From assembly GCA_022508285.1 (NCBI GenBank), contig JAFLVN010000003.1, positions 45,360 through 109,359 of the forward strand: DNA of 64,000 bases, written 5' to 3'. The first letter of the stretch is position 1. Every line of letters begins with the position of its first letter. Positions 1 through 12,800 of this stretch are shown in pieces. Made by a program: the position numbers and the translations under genes. The notes under the pieces are model-generated. The model was not told where the DNA came from and did no database searches. It saw only the letters and a list, made by a program, of their open reading frames with translations. The DNA comes from Clostridiales bacterium (GTDB lineage: Bacteria > Bacillota > Clostridia > Christensenellales > Borkfalkiaceae).

Positions 1-68
1 ATTAGCCGCACGCCGCTTGACTTTGTATTTGCATTTTGTTACAATTCTACATAATACAGGAGAAACAT

Positions 69-1082
69 ATGAAGATTTTAGTGACGGGCGGAGCAGGTTA
101 TATCGGTTCGCACACCTGCGTTGAACTTCTCGAAAAGGGGTTTGATGTAATAGTAATAGATAATTTTTCAAATTCCTCGCCCGAAAGCATAAGGAGAATT
201 GAAAAAATCACCGGCAAAAAGGTGATATTTTACGAGGGCGACGTGCGCAACGCCGCTCTCATGGATAAAATATTTACCGAGCACAAGATTGCCTGGGCTA
301 TACACTTTGCGGGGCTCAAAGCGGTGGGCGAGTCCTGCGAAAAACCGATAGAGTACTACGAAAACAACCTGTACAGCACGCTGGTGCTTGTAAATACCAT
401 GCGCCGTCACGGCTGTAAAAAAATAGTATTCTCGTCCTCGGCAACCGTTTACGGTTCACCCGAGCGGCTTCCTTTGGACGAAACGTGCAGGGTGGGCGGC
501 ACGACCAACCCCTACGGCACTTCAAAATATTTTCAGGAGCTGATGCTCAAGGACCTGTACGCCGCCGACAGCGACTGGACGGTTATTTTATTAAGATACT
601 TCAATCCCGTCGGCGCTCACGAGAGTGGGCTCATAGGCGAGGACCCGCAGGGAATTCCCAACAACCTCACTCCTTTCATTGCCAAAGTGGCAATAGGCGA
701 GTTGCCCGAACTAGGAGTGTTCGGCAACGACTACCCCACGCCCGACGGTACGGGAGTTCGTGACTACATTCACGTTGTTGACCTCGCCAAAGGTCACGTG
801 GCGGCAATCGAAAAAGTCAAAAACAGCGGAGTGCATATATACAACCTCGGCACGGGCAAGGGCTACAGCGTTTTAGAGGTTATCCACGCTTTCGAGCGTG
901 CCTGCGGCAAAAAACTGCCCTACTCCATAAAGTCCCGCCGTGCTGGCGATATAGCCGAGTGCTACGCCGACCCCTCAAAGGCTTCAAAGGAGCTTGGCTG
1001 GCGGGCGGAGCTCGGCATAGACGACATGTGCCGCTCTCTTTGGAAATGGCAGGCTCTCAACCCCAAGGGCTATAACAAGTAA
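69..1082 (+). CDS. galE: UDP-glucose 4-epimerase
   Basis: Rossmann N-term [30 protein letters not shown] catalytic motif, full length; ATG at 69 preceded by aggaga RBS (ORF-track start at 36 is upstream). Confidence 0.95.
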   Translation: MKILVTGGAGYIGSHTCVELLEKGFDVIVIDNFSNSSPESIRRIEKITGKKVIFYEGDVRNAALMDKIFTEHKIAWAIHFAGLKAVGESCEKPIEYYENNLYSTLVLVNTMRRHGCKKIVFSSSATVYGSPERLPLDETCRVGGTTNPYGTSKYFQELMLKDLYAADSDWTVILLRYFNPVGAHESGLIGEDPQGIPNNLTPFIAKVAIGELPELGVFGNDYPTPDGTGVRDYIHVVDLAKGHVAAIEKVKNSGVHIYNLGTGKGYSVLEVIHAFERACGKKLPYSIKSRRAGDIAECYADPSKASKELGWRAELGIDDMCRSLWKWQALNPKGYNK

Positions 1083-1132
1083 TGCCGTCCGTATAAAATT
1101 TAATAGATTTTTCCAAAATTCCGAATAATGCT

Positions 1133-1161
1133 TTGACAAACCCCGTAAATTGTGTTATATT
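1133..1161 (+). promoter_or_regulatory. sigma-A promoter of tRNA-Ser
   Basis: TTGACA - 17 bp - TATATT, about 24 bp upstream of the tRNA 5' end. Confidence 0.7.
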
Positions 1162-1184
1162 AACTTAGCTCAAATAAATTGTGA

Positions 1185-1275
1185 GTGGAAGTACCCAAGT
1201 GGCTCAAGGGGACGCCCTGCTAAGGCGTTAGCACGGATTTCTGTGGCGAGGGTTCAAATCCCTCCTTCCACGCCA
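1185..1275 (+). tRNA. tRNA-Ser (anticodon GCT), CCA encoded
   Basis: Acceptor GTGGAAG/CTTCCAC, anticodon loop ctGCTaa, long variable arm, GGTTCAAATCC T-arm, discriminator G followed by CCA. Confidence 0.95.
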
Positions 1276-1310
1276 TAAACCTGTTGCAGTTTGCAACAGG
1301 TTTATTTTTG
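1276..1310 (+). terminator. Rho-independent terminator after tRNA-Ser
   Basis: 13-bp perfect stem TAAACCTGTTGCA/TGCAACAGGTTTA, 3-nt loop, then TTTTT; a second hairpin TGCATAAAA/TTTTATGCA + T-run follows at 1309-1336. Confidence 0.8.
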
Positions 1311-1441
1311 CATAAAAATTCCTTTTATGCATTTTTAAGTTCTTTTGAGCGGTATTTTAAGACAAAATTTCACAAAATATATAAGGATAAAATTGTCAAA
1401 AAAACAATATGTGAAAATAATTATAAAAGTATTCAAAACAC

Positions 1442-1470
1442 TTGATATTTTATCCGTAGCGTAGTATAAT
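1442..1470 (+). promoter_or_regulatory. Putative sigma-A promoter upstream of the surface-protein operon
   Basis: TTGATA - 17 bp - TATAAT. Confidence 0.5.
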
Positions 1471-1608
1471 AAATCCGTATTAGTGAGAATGGGCAAAAAA
1501 TATTAACCTGTTTGAGCTTGACCTATAATATATATATGGTATAGCGGCTTTTTTAACGGGACTTACATTATTGCGCTATAATACACAAAATAATAAGAGG
1601 AAGTGGCC

Positions 1609-4600
1609 ATGAAGAAATTTTTATTAGTCATACTTTCTGCGCTTATGCTCGCGTGTCTTTGTGCTTTTGTTGCATGTAACGGCAAGGGCAACTACCATAC
1701 TTTGGTTTTCAGGCAGGCTAACGGCGTACGCTATGTTTGCGACATTAAGAGCGGTTGGGAAGTTAAAGACGGCACCACCGTCAGCTTCAAGCTCGTTATA
1801 GACGACGAAGCGGAAGGCGAGCCTGTGGTGTCTATAGGTAATCTTTCTGCCCCCAGCAGCACAAACAACGACGACAGAGAGATTCTCACGCCTAACTCAA
1901 AAGGTGTTTATTCGTTCAAAATTAAAGAAAATACCGAAGTCAGGGTAGACGGCATAATTGCAAAGGGAACATATAACACCTTGATATTTGCACCCACGCC
2001 CGGCGTTAAGTATAACATTTTAAACGATGGACTCGGCAACGGTATGGCTGTAAAAACAGGTACGAAAGTCAGGTTCACTTTAACCGTAAATAGCGGCTAT
2101 CAGGGTGTACCTGAGGTGTATGCCAACAATGAAAAGATTGAATTGGATGGCAACAACGAGTACTCTTTCACGATGAATGAGCCCACAACCGTAAGAGTAG
2201 AGGGTATATTCAGAGAGGTTAAACTCAATTTCAATGCAACCAACGCTCACGTTAGATACAAAGACGAAAACGACGTAATAATTCAATCCGACGTCAACCA
2301 AACGAGGCTTGCCGGCGAAACGGTAAAATTCAAAGTTGAAATCAGCGTTTATTACGATTCGACGCAAGGCTATGAGGTGCTTGGCTCGGGCGGTCAGATT
2401 TTAAAGCCCGATAAAGACGGTTTTTACGAGTTGACCCTTGAAAACGATACCGCCATACAAGTCAGCGCGCTCGTACTTGAAAAAAGCTTCACCGCAAGAA
2501 AAGACGGCGGCTCCGGTACGGCGAATGACCCCTTCCGCCTTTCCAAGCCTGTCGACCTCTATCAGATGGCAATGCTTATAAACGACGACTATTGGACGGA
2601 CGGCAGATATTTCAACGGCTATTACAGGCTTGAAAATGATATCGACTTTGAAGGCTGGCAGGCGTATATCATAGGCGATGCCCAAACTTATCTTTCGTTC
2701 TTTGCCGGTAATTTCGACGGTAACGGACACACCATTTCAAATTTCGTAATCACCGACGAATGGATAGATCAGGAAACGTACGCTACGACCTATATAACCA
2801 ACGTAGGTCTCTTCGGATACGTTACACCGACAACCGCTTCTGTCCCCGCAATATATAATCTTCATCTCGAAAATTTCAGAATAGAGGCTAACCCCGCACG
2901 TTACCCCGAATCGAGCTCGAACTCTTACGAAACTTACGTCGGCGGACTTATCGGCTTGAGCTTCGGTGCAAGCGTAACAGGCTGCACGGCTAACGGCATA
3001 ATCGAAGTTACCGGCGGTAACTATACGTCGTACGTCGGCGGTCTTATCGGTCAGCAGATGTCGGCATATTCCTCAGACGGCTCGTTCATGTACTATTCGG
3101 GCGTCACGTCTTGTCATAGCGACGTCAATATAGAAATTTACGGCAACGGTTTCGTATATGCTGTCGGTGGAATAACGGGACTCCTTGCTGTAGGCGAGGA
3201 ACACGTCTCGGCATACGTTTTAAACAGCTATTCTACGGGCTACATTAACGGCGGACTCAATGCCGGCGGTATAGTCGGTTATGCTTCCGCAGGCACTTCT
3301 GTAATTAACTGCTATTCTACGGGCGAAATTAACTCTTACAGCCCTTACGAATATAACGAAGGATACGGTACAGACGAGTTTTACAAAGCAAATGCCGGCG
3401 GTATAGTCGGTCGTCTCGGCTTCAACGCACTTGTGTACAACTGCTTCTCAATGGGCGATATCTACGCACAGAACTCTGCCGGAAGCCGTTATCAGAATCT
3501 CGTAATTATGGACGATATCGCTGCATACCGCGAGCATGGCGACGACTTGCGTGACGCAACCACGTACGAGCCCATAGTGTTCGGCAGTATGGCGAAAGAC
3601 AGCATTAACGAAGACTTTATATATAATGTAATGCACTGGAACGAGGAAGACTGGACCTTTGAAAAAGGCATGCCCGTAATCAACTTCGCAGAAGCCTTAG
3701 AATTTAACTTTAAGGTAACTTTGAATGCTGCGACAGGTTTCGGAAAAGATCCAGGCGACTACTCGCTCAGCGAATACAGAAGCATGGCAAACTGGTATTT
3801 GCAGCAGAACGGTATTCCCGAATATGTTGACGGAACCAACGGCATGCGTTCGTACAGCTACTTCTTCGACGCAGAGCTTAAAAATAAAGTTCCCTATTCG
3901 TTTATCCCCACTACTAACGTAACTCTGTATGTTGGCTATGCAAATTATTCCGACATTTGGGGCACTTATTTCCTTGGCGACGACGTAGGTTCCAAGGCAA
4001 GATTGGAGCTCAGAGACGACGGTACGTTCGAATACCGCAACGGTGCGCTCAATATCACGTCTGTTTACACTTGGGACGGCACACAGCTCATACTTCTCAC
4101 CACCTACCTCGGTGAACTCTCCACACGCATAACCTCTTTAGAGCAGGGCTACAAAGATTACTATCTCAGCTCCCTGTATAATTTCAGCGCAACAGTTGAC
4201 ACCGATAGCCACGCACTTAACATTGTCGGCGGTTATGTACAGGAAGTAGAAATAGAAATGACGGAAGATGGAATTGCTTACGTATCAACAGGTGAAATTT
4301 TCTATCTGTTTGAGGAAGGCGATTCACTTAAGGGTGTCAAGATTATAGATGACTTCCACTATGGCGAGTACTACGACGGCAACACCGTATACGCATTCTA
4401 CGGCAACGGCACAGGTACGAAAGGCGAAACGACCTTTACTTATATATATAATGAGTCGGGAAAGACGCTTTCCATAACCTATGCCGATAGTAGCACACCC
4501 GTAACTGCAAATATCGACAGTGACGGCTACGTTACTACGATAAATTCACAGTCTGTTAAACCTTTCGACGGTTTCACCGGCACGTGGGAAAGAGAGTTCA

Positions 4601-6807
4601 CCTTGAACGACTCTTACCATTTCGACGGAAAGGGTATGAACAGCGGCACAGGTAACTGGACTTATACGGATAATCTCGGCTCGACAAGCGCCGGTACCTA
4701 CACCATAAATTCGGACGGCGTTCTCACCGCTAACGGTAGCGCTAACTTCACGGCTAAAATCAACGAAAACGGCTTCCTTGTAATCACAAAGAATTCACAA
4801 GAATACGTTTACTACGTTGAAGGTAGCTTTACGGGTGAATGGTACTACAACCAGAGCGTAAAAGACGGTTCAACAACGGTAACCGTTACCATCAATCTTA
4901 CGCTCAACGGTATATCTCAGGACGGTTACGGTACAGCAAAAGCTGTATACGGTACGGGCGAAAAGTACGACCTCGACTATACCGCAAGCGTTAAAGACGA
5001 TACCAAAACCATATATATCTACAACGGCGTTTCAAAATTTGCCGAGCTCACTTTCGATAAGAGCAGCAACCTGCTCACCGGCGAGCTTGAAGGAAGACCC
5101 GGTCGTGTTGCGGCATACGACAATTTCAGAGGCACATGGGTAAGCGAAAACTCTGCGCTTGAAACGGTAACATTCAACGGTATCGGTTATTACAATCTCC
5201 CCGGCGACGCCAAAACCCATGATATTGCAATATCGGGCACTGTACAGCTTGACGGCAAGTCGGCAGGTAAATACAGTATCAACCGTGGAACTATGACGGG
5301 TAAGTATACCTACAACGGTGTAGAGTATACCTTAAAATACAACGAATCCACCGGTTATATCGACGTAACCGCTTCGGGTGTTACAGGCTTTGCCCTTCAA
5401 CCCCGCGACGAGTGGTACACCCACCAGCTCATAGACGAGGATGGCTACGTATATTCGTTCGACGGCAGGGGCAGGCTTCCCAACGGCGGCAAAATGACCG
5501 CAGACAACGGCGAGGGCACTTCACGCTCCTACACCTATAAACTTGATGATGCCGGCACAATCACCGTTACGGTAGAGGGTGGCTCATACTCCGGCGGTAC
5601 AATATCAATAGCTGACGTCAACGGTAAGAAGGTATTCCAGTTTGCACGTACGAGCGGTGGAAATATTTCCCTTACAAGGCACACTCCTTTCACCGGCACA
5701 TGGGCAATAGGCGGCGAGCGCGGAACTATCGAAATCGGCAAGATTTACGCCGACAACAAGGCAGAAGGTAAGTATACCGTCTCCGAGTTTAACGGTAGTG
5801 CGCTCAGTGATAGAGAGGAAAATATTAATCTCACCTACGACTTAGCGGGCGGATTTATGACCTTTGAGCTTGACGGCGAAACCTACTATATTAACGCCGT
5901 CACATCAGGCACGGCGACCGAGCTTTCCATCGGTCCCGACAACAGCACAACGAGTGCAATTAACTCGATTTGTATCAATTCCGAGTTAAAAGACGAGTAT
6001 GCTGGCAAAATATATAAAGTTTACGATCCCGAAAAGGAGAAAGACACCGGCGAGACGCTGATATTCGACGGACTTTCCGCATCTGTATTCCGTGGCGGTA
6101 CGGTAGTTCTGTACAATGCAAAACACGAGGCTGTCACAGGCTACAACTATACGATAGACGAACTTGGAGTTGTAAGGTTTATCGTCAGAAATTCCTACTT
6201 CTATATGGTACCTTGGAATGTCGCTCATAAGCTCAGCTACACAGTTCTCTATTACGTCCATGTCGGCGAAGAATATTTTGCAATACTTCAAACCGACTGG
6301 CTGCGCGGAGTTACTGCAACCGACACTGAAAACGAAAATATAAGCTACGAGTTCAACGGCGGCGGCGGTGTTACGAAGCACACCAAGGGTTCCGAAGACG
6401 TTAAGTATACTTATATAATCCTTATCGAGGATAACTTAACCGGCAAGCACGTTATCGGATTAAGCGAAGATAACGGAGCAACCTATAAGTATAGCGTAAC
6501 TTTGGTTAAGAATAAAGTTGAGGATAAATCGGAGTGGAAAGCAACCGTGAAAGAGGCAGACGACCTGTTCGGTCTTGCAGTTAATAATGCAGGCTCGGAT
6601 GAAGAGTACTTCTTATTCGACGGTGTATCCAGAGTTATCTGTTTCACTGCCCAAGGTACTGTAGTTGAATATACTTACAAAATAGTTAGCGAAATCAACG
6701 GAGTTGTCGTGTTAAGCTTCAAGTTAGACGAGCAAGTATTCGTTGCAACTCTCGACAGAAGCAGTGAAAATGCAGAAGATTGGACGATTACCCTTACAAA
6801 AGCGTAA
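1609..6807 (+). CDS. Very large surface lipoprotein with GLUG motifs and repeated beta modules
   Basis: Lipoprotein signal MKKFLLVILSALMLACLCAFVAC; N-terminal tandem ~90-aa modules; GLUG-like GGLIGLSFGASVTGCTANG and GGIVGYASAGTSVINCYSTG; repeated FTGTW/FRGTW modules. Confidence 0.75.
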   Translation: MKKFLLVILSALMLACLCAFVACNGKGNYHTLVFRQANGVRYVCDIKSGWEVKDGTTVSFKLVIDDEAEGEPVVSIGNLSAPSSTNNDDREILTPNSKGVYSFKIKENTEVRVDGIIAKGTYNTLIFAPTPGVKYNILNDGLGNGMAVKTGTKVRFTLTVNSGYQGVPEVYANNEKIELDGNNEYSFTMNEPTTVRVEGIFREVKLNFNATNAHVRYKDENDVIIQSDVNQTRLAGETVKFKVEISVYYDSTQGYEVLGSGGQILKPDKDGFYELTLENDTAIQVSALVLEKSFTARKDGGSGTANDPFRLSKPVDLYQMAMLINDDYWTDGRYFNGYYRLENDIDFEGWQAYIIGDAQTYLSFFAGNFDGNGHTISNFVITDEWIDQETYATTYITNVGLFGYVTPTTASVPAIYNLHLENFRIEANPARYPESSSNSYETYVGGLIGLSFGASVTGCTANGIIEVTGGNYTSYVGGLIGQQMSAYSSDGSFMYYSGVTSCHSDVNIEIYGNGFVYAVGGITGLLAVGEEHVSAYVLNSYSTGYINGGLNAGGIVGYASAGTSVINCYSTGEINSYSPYEYNEGYGTDEFYKANAGGIVGRLGFNALVYNCFSMGDIYAQNSAGSRYQNLVIMDDIAAYREHGDDLRDATTYEPIVFGSMAKDSINEDFIYNVMHWNEEDWTFEKGMPVINFAEALEFNFKVTLNAATGFGKDPGDYSLSEYRSMANWYLQQNGIPEYVDGTNGMRSYSYFFDAELKNKVPYSFIPTTNVTLYVGYANYSDIWGTYFLGDDVGSKARLELRDDGTFEYRNGALNITSVYTWDGTQLILLTTYLGELSTRITSLEQGYKDYYLSSLYNFSATVDTDSHALNIVGGYVQEVEIEMTEDGIAYVSTGEIFYLFEEGDSLKGVKIIDDFHYGEYYDGNTVYAFYGNGTGTKGETTFTYIYNESGKTLSITYADSSTPVTANIDSDGYVTTINSQSVKPFDGFTGTWEREFTLNDSYHFDGKGMNSGTGNWTYTDNLGSTSAGTYTINSDGVLTANGSANFTAKINENGFLVITKNSQEYVYYVEGSFTGEWYYNQSVKDGSTTVTVTINLTLNGISQDGYGTAKAVYGTGEKYDLDYTASVKDDTKTIYIYNGVSKFAELTFDKSSNLLTGELEGRPGRVAAYDNFRGTWVSENSALETVTFNGIGYYNLPGDAKTHDIAISGTVQLDGKSAGKYSINRGTMTGKYTYNGVEYTLKYNESTGYIDVTASGVTGFALQPRDEWYTHQLIDEDGYVYSFDGRGRLPNGGKMTADNGEGTSRSYTYKLDDAGTITVTVEGGSYSGGTISIADVNGKKVFQFARTSGGNISLTRHTPFTGTWAIGGERGTIEIGKIYADNKAEGKYTVSEFNGSALSDREENINLTYDLAGGFMTFELDGETYYINAVTSGTATELSIGPDNSTTSAINSICINSELKDEYAGKIYKVYDPEKEKDTGETLIFDGLSASVFRGGTVVLYNAKHEAVTGYNYTIDELGVVRFIVRNSYFYMVPWNVAHKLSYTVLYYVHVGEEYFAILQTDWLRGVTATDTENENISYEFNGGGGVTKHTKGSEDVKYTYIILIEDNLTGKHVIGLSEDNGATYKYSVTLVKNKVEDKSEWKATVKEADDLFGLAVNNAGSDEEYFLFDGVSRVICFTAQGTVVEYTYKIVSEINGVVVLSFKLDEQVFVATLDRSSENAEDWTITLTKA

Positions 6808-6849
6808 GTCGCATAAGGAACAATTGTCGAATAATAAATTGAGGTATAT

Positions 6850-9800
6850 ATGAAATTCAAGACCAAAAAATTTGTTTACGCCGCCCTGTCGCTCACTATG
6901 GCGTCTACCATAGCGGCAAGCCAGATTATAACTTATGCAAACGAGTCCAAGTCAGTAGCCGGAACTTCCGAGCTTGTGCAAGAGGCATCGTTTAAGAACG
7001 TTACAGGTTCGCTCGACTTATCTGAAATAGTCAAAAACAATCTCAGCAATCAGGTTGTTGACTACGGCGAAGAAGAGGAAGTCCGCAATATAACGGGCAC
7101 GAACGTTACCAAAACGGTTATGATCAGCCTTAATACCGAGTCGATATCCGAAAGTAAGGGTAGCGATATGACCGTTGCGGAGTATCTCGATACTTCCGCA
7201 GGTCAAAAAGCGCTCCGCAGAATAAACGAATCGCAGAGCAAGTTGCTCACCGATATCGCAGCTTCGGGTATAGCATATAAAGAAGTGGCAAGGTATAACA
7301 CCTTGTTGAATGCGGTGGCAATCGAAATTAACACTGCCCACTTCAATAAAATCAGAAAGATGTCCGGCGTAAGCATGGCGGGTATTTCCAAGACTTATTC
7401 GGCGCTCTCCGCCGTTGAAGTTCAAGAAAACTACAGCAAAATTTACGGCACGGGTATCTACGATACTACGAGTATTCTTGACAAGTACGACGGCAGCGGT
7501 ATAACGGTTGCAATTTTGGATACGGGTCTCGACTATACTCACGAAGCATTCTCCTACGATCCCGAAGGCGAAGTGGCGTTTGATAAGGAACATATCGAAA
7601 GAGCTTTTGAGTTAGGCACTCTTAAGGCGGCTCAGCGTTCCCCCGGTCTCACGGCGGACGACGTATATTTAAGTAAAAAAGTTCCTTTCGTATTCGACTA
7701 TGCGGACGATGATGCCGACGTATATCCCTCATACAACCAGCACGGCGTGCACGTTGCAGGTATCGTAGCAGGTAAAGCTAAAACTTACGTCGATAAGGAC
7801 GGCAACGTAGTAGATGATTTTTCCGGTCATCCTGAGTATCCCTACGCATTTTTGGGTGCTGCACCCAATGCTCAGCTCGTAATCTGCAAAACGTTCACCG
7901 ACGACCTTGACAGCGAAGATCTCGGCGGTGCAACCAGCGAAGACTTGGTTGCCGCACTTGACGACTGCGCAACTCTCGGCGTAGACATAGTCAACATGAG
8001 CCTCGGTACAGCCAGCGGTTTCTACAACATCGAAATAGATGGAGACGACGAGGGCTTGATGCTCAGCACTTGCTACAAAAGGCTTAAAGGATTAGGCGTA
8101 TCACTTATCGCCGCCGCAGGTAACGAGTACAGCTCGGGCTTCGGTAGCGAATTCGGTACAAACCTTGCCTCCAACCCCGACTCCGGTACGGTAGGCTCGC
8201 CCTCAACCTTTACAGGCTCTCTGTCGGTTGCTTCCGTCAACGGACAGATGGCTCCCTATTTGGTAGCTAACGCTGACAACGGCAGCTCCAGTCAGTACGC
8301 CAACGTTGCCGTATTCTATAACGAATCCAACGACGCAAACAGCGTTCCCTTCAACTTTGCCGAAGAAATGCTCGATTATAAAACGACGGGTAAAACCGAA
8401 GGCAAGTTTACTTATCTCGTAATCCCCGGCGTTGGTCGTCCCGGCGACTACTCCACAACAGTAAAAAAACGCCTCGCTTCCAAGCAGTCCGGCGAAAAAA
8501 TAATAGTTGTAGTAAGGCGCGGTTCGATCAACTTCCAAGAAAAGGTTGAAAACGCATCCGCCTTAGGCGCCGACGGTATAATCGTTTACAATAACGTCCC
8601 CGGCACTATAAGAATGTCGCTTGGCGAAATTGAGGAATCAAAGCGCATACCCGCCATATCCATCGATATGAACACGGGATCCTTGCTCACCGCTGACCCC
8701 AACAACCCCGGCAGACAGAGGAGCGAGGGTAAAATCGAAATAAATATAACCCCCGGAGAGGCATACGAAGCAGGCCCCTTCATGAACGACTATTCATCAT
8801 GGGGCGCAACTCCCTCTCTCGAATTAAAGCCTGACATAACTTCTCACGGCGGTGAAATTCTTTCTGCCGTTGCAGGCGGTTATCAAGAAATGAGCGGAAC
8901 CTCCATGGCAACGCCTAACCTTGCAGGTCTTATGGCTCTTGTAAGGGCATATGTAAAAGATTATCTTGATGAGAACGAGCCCGGATATACGAACGCCCGT
9001 CTCACCCAGCTCTGCTATCAGATAGTAATGAGCTCTGCAACCCTCTTAAAAGATCCGAACGGTCTGCCCTATTCACCCAGAAAGCAGGGTGCAGGACTTG
9101 CAACCTTAGATAACATATTCGGAACCCAAGCATATCTTTACACCAAAGAAGGTGAAAAGTACGCACCGGAAGACGACAGACCCAAAATCGAACTCAGAGA
9201 CGACAAGGAAAAGAAAGGCGAATACGAATTTACGTTCTACGCTCGAAACTTCGGTGAAAGTACTCTGACTTTCAATCTTGTATCTCATTTCTTTACCGAA
9301 ACTTTGGCAAGCGACGGGCTTGCAGTAGCCGAGCAGGCGCACCTGCTTAACGGACCCGTAGAGTTCAAGGTTGACGGTGTGTCAAAGAGTACTGTAACTC
9401 TTGAAGCGGGCGCTTCAGTACCCGTAACCGTAAAATTGAAGCTTTCGAAAGACGACATAGATTACCTTAAAAAGTTTGTCAACGGTATGTACGTTGAGGG
9501 CTTTATCTCGCTTGTATCTCAAACCGGTGAACAGTGCGACCTCAACTTGCCTTTCATGGGCTTCTACGGCGACTGGACAGCAGCTCCCATGCTCGACTAT
9601 AACGCATACGAAGTTGCTGAATTTGAAAAGGATACTTCCCTTTCCGATGCCGAAAGACCCCACGAGAGCGTATACGCAACTCAGCTGTTCTCCACATACT
9701 ATAACGGCAGATACGCAGTGCCCATGGGCGGATTTGCGTACCTTCAGGATGAAGACGCAACACAAAAGATCTACACGACCGAAGAGTATGCGTCCATTTC

Positions 9801-12800
9801 GCGCTACAACGAATATTACGGCGCAACCTCAATGGAAAACTACCTGACGTCTACAGGTCTGCGTGCACTGTATGCCGGACTATTAAGAAACGCCGAAATC
9901 GTAACCTATGATATCTATAATGAAGATACCGGTGAAATTATTTATTCCGACGCAAAGTACCGCATAGGTAAGGCGTACGCCATGGGCGGCAGTCCGACTC
10001 CCGCACTTGTTGATATGAAGCTTACGCCCGACGAACTCGGACTTGAAAACAACGGCAAGTACCGCATAGAGTTTAAGTTCTATATGAATGCCGACGATAA
10101 GGGTAAGGAAGTCAGCTACAAGAACACCTTCTCATCAACGTTCTACGTAGACTACGACGCACCCGTACTTGAACAGTCCCGTATCAGGTACTACGATTAT
10201 AAAGACGGCAACAGAATAAAGCAGAAAGTTTATCTCGATCTCGATATCTATGATAACCACTATCCTCAGGCTGTACTTCTGTGCTACGAAGAAGAAGGAG
10301 CAGATCCGGATTCAGACGATCCCGTTACGGTTAATCTTGCTACCGAGTATGTAACTCCCGTATTTAACCCCGTAAAGAACGGAACTAATACCGTATCGAT
10401 AGAAATTACTGATATCGTCGATAAATATAAGGATAAGCTGTACGTTCAGCTTGACGACTACTCGCTCAACCACAACGTATATCAAATTACTTGGAACGAA
10501 ACTAATAGCAGATTAACAGAATCCGAATTTTCATTTGTATTAAACGACAGAGTTACCAAGTCTACGGACAATACCGGAAAAGTTCGCTACGATCTCCAGC
10601 TTGAAGTAAACGAGATGTACCGTGTTGAGCTTGATTGCGGCTCGGCTAACGCATCAAATTACGAGTGGTCTACCACCAACGGCAACCGTATAGCACTTAA
10701 AAAGAACGAGATATTCGGTTTAAGCGCAGGTCAATCAGGTACTGCCAATGCAACCGTAACGGTTAAAGACCCTAAAAGCGGAAACACTTGTGTACTTAAC
10801 GTAACGGTAGTAGACAAGGGACGCACGTTGACTAACCCTACGGGTTTATCATTCGGTCCCATTGAAGATGCGTACAAGGCGCTTAAAAAAGCGTCTGGTA
10901 CGGTGGAAGTCAATGCAGGTCAGCGTTTTGCCCTTGAAGTTGTTGTAGACCCCTGGTACTACACGCTTTCCGTCAAAGACCTTAAGTATACCTGGACGTC
11001 GTCGAACCCTGAAATTGCAGAGGTTGACGAGAACGGCAACGTACACACCTTTAATAAGCGCGGTACGACGACTATAGTCGCCGAAACCAGAATCCCCGGC
11101 ACCAATTCAAGGTTTACTGCCACTGTCATACTCAGTGTTAAGGACCCGTTTAATATCGAAAGCATGATATTGAACAAGTACTACGGTGACGAGGAAATAG
11201 TCTATATCCCCAACGACAAAAACGTTATGTATATAGGCGAGGAGGCGTTCAAGGATAACACCACGATGAAGGTCGTGGTACTCCCCAAAACGCTTACCGA
11301 AATTTCCGAGCGTGCATTCCTCAACTGCACGGCGCTTGAGAAAATTTACTTGATTGATATAACAGATGACAACGCACTGCCGATTGCCGATCTTGCGGCG
11401 CTTCATCTTATCAATGCAGACGCCTTCATGGGCTGCGAAAACTTGAAAGAGTTGAATCTTACCAACGCCAAGGTAGTGACCATAGGCGCAAGAGCCTTTG
11501 CAGACTGCGATAAGCTCGAAAAGATTGTCTATATGGAGAAGATAGGTACTGCCTACGACGGCGCCTTCAAAGGTTGCACGTCGCTTGAAGAAATCGACAT
11601 TACCGGTCTCCATACCGCAAGCGCTAACGTGTTCGAAGGCTGCACAGGACTTGAAACGGTTAAAATAGGACACTACACCGCACTTTGCGAAGGTATGTTC
11701 TACGGCTGTACAAATCTCCAAACCGTAACCATTAAAGCTCCCCGTATCGGCGGCAGCAAGCGTGTATACGGCATTATGGGCGGCGGCGCATTCGAAAACT
11801 GCACGAGCCTCACAACCGTAAACTTCGAAAACGATACCAAGCTCAACGGCGGCACGTGGGATAGTGTATTCAGAATCAATCCCTATGCGTTCGCAGGTTG
11901 CTCCAATCTTGCAACCGTTAACTTCGGTGACGTATCCGTATCCTATATAGGCGACTACGCATTCAGCGGTACGGCAATCACCTCGTTCACTATGCCTTCG
12001 GGCGACCCCGTTCTCGGCGAAAATATTTTCGGCGGCAAGAGCGTGAATATAACTTGGGCCAATTATACTAAGGAAAGCGACGGAGCTATCTATAAAGACA
12101 CAACCCTTATACTTGCTCCCGCAACAATATCCTCTAACTTCACGCCCCGCACAGGCACAACCGAAATTGCGGCTTATGCGTTTGCAAGTAGCAAGTTTTC
12201 AAACGGTGCTACAGTTACCATTCCCGAAACGGTTACGTTTATCGGCGAAGGCGCATTCAAAGGCGCAGGCATAACTTCAATAACCATTCCTTCCAACGTA
12301 ACGGAAATTGCGGCGTATGCATTCGCTAACACCAAACTTACCAGTATTACAATCAATTCTAATATCACAAGTATAGGCGAAGGCGCATTCAGCGGCTGCT
12401 CAGACCTCACTAATATCGACTTTGCAGGCACTTCCACTGTCAACTATATCGGCGACAGCGCATTCAGCGGCACTGCGATAACGAATATCACAGTACCTCA
12501 AAGCGTAAAGACGATGGGTAGCAGAGTATTTGAAAACTGCAAGCAGCTCACCACAGCTACTTTAACCGCAGTTACCGAACTCGGCGAATACACGTTCTTC
12601 GGTTGCACGGCTCTTACAACGGCAACCTTCGGCGATGAAGCAACGGCTTCGGGTAACTACACGTTCTTCCCCGGCACGTACTTCAAAAACGAGAGCGGAG
12701 TACTTGTTCAGAAGTATTACGACAGCTCGCTCACGACGGTTACGCTCGGCGACGGAATTACCTCAATCGGCGAGGGCGTGTTCTGGTACTGTGTAAACCT

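Noticed and set aside
1314-1336. Shared AAAAATTCCTTTTATG at 1315 and near 35165
   Set aside because: 16-nt match in AT-rich intergenic DNA; at 1309-1331 it is explained by a hairpin, and flanks do not match.
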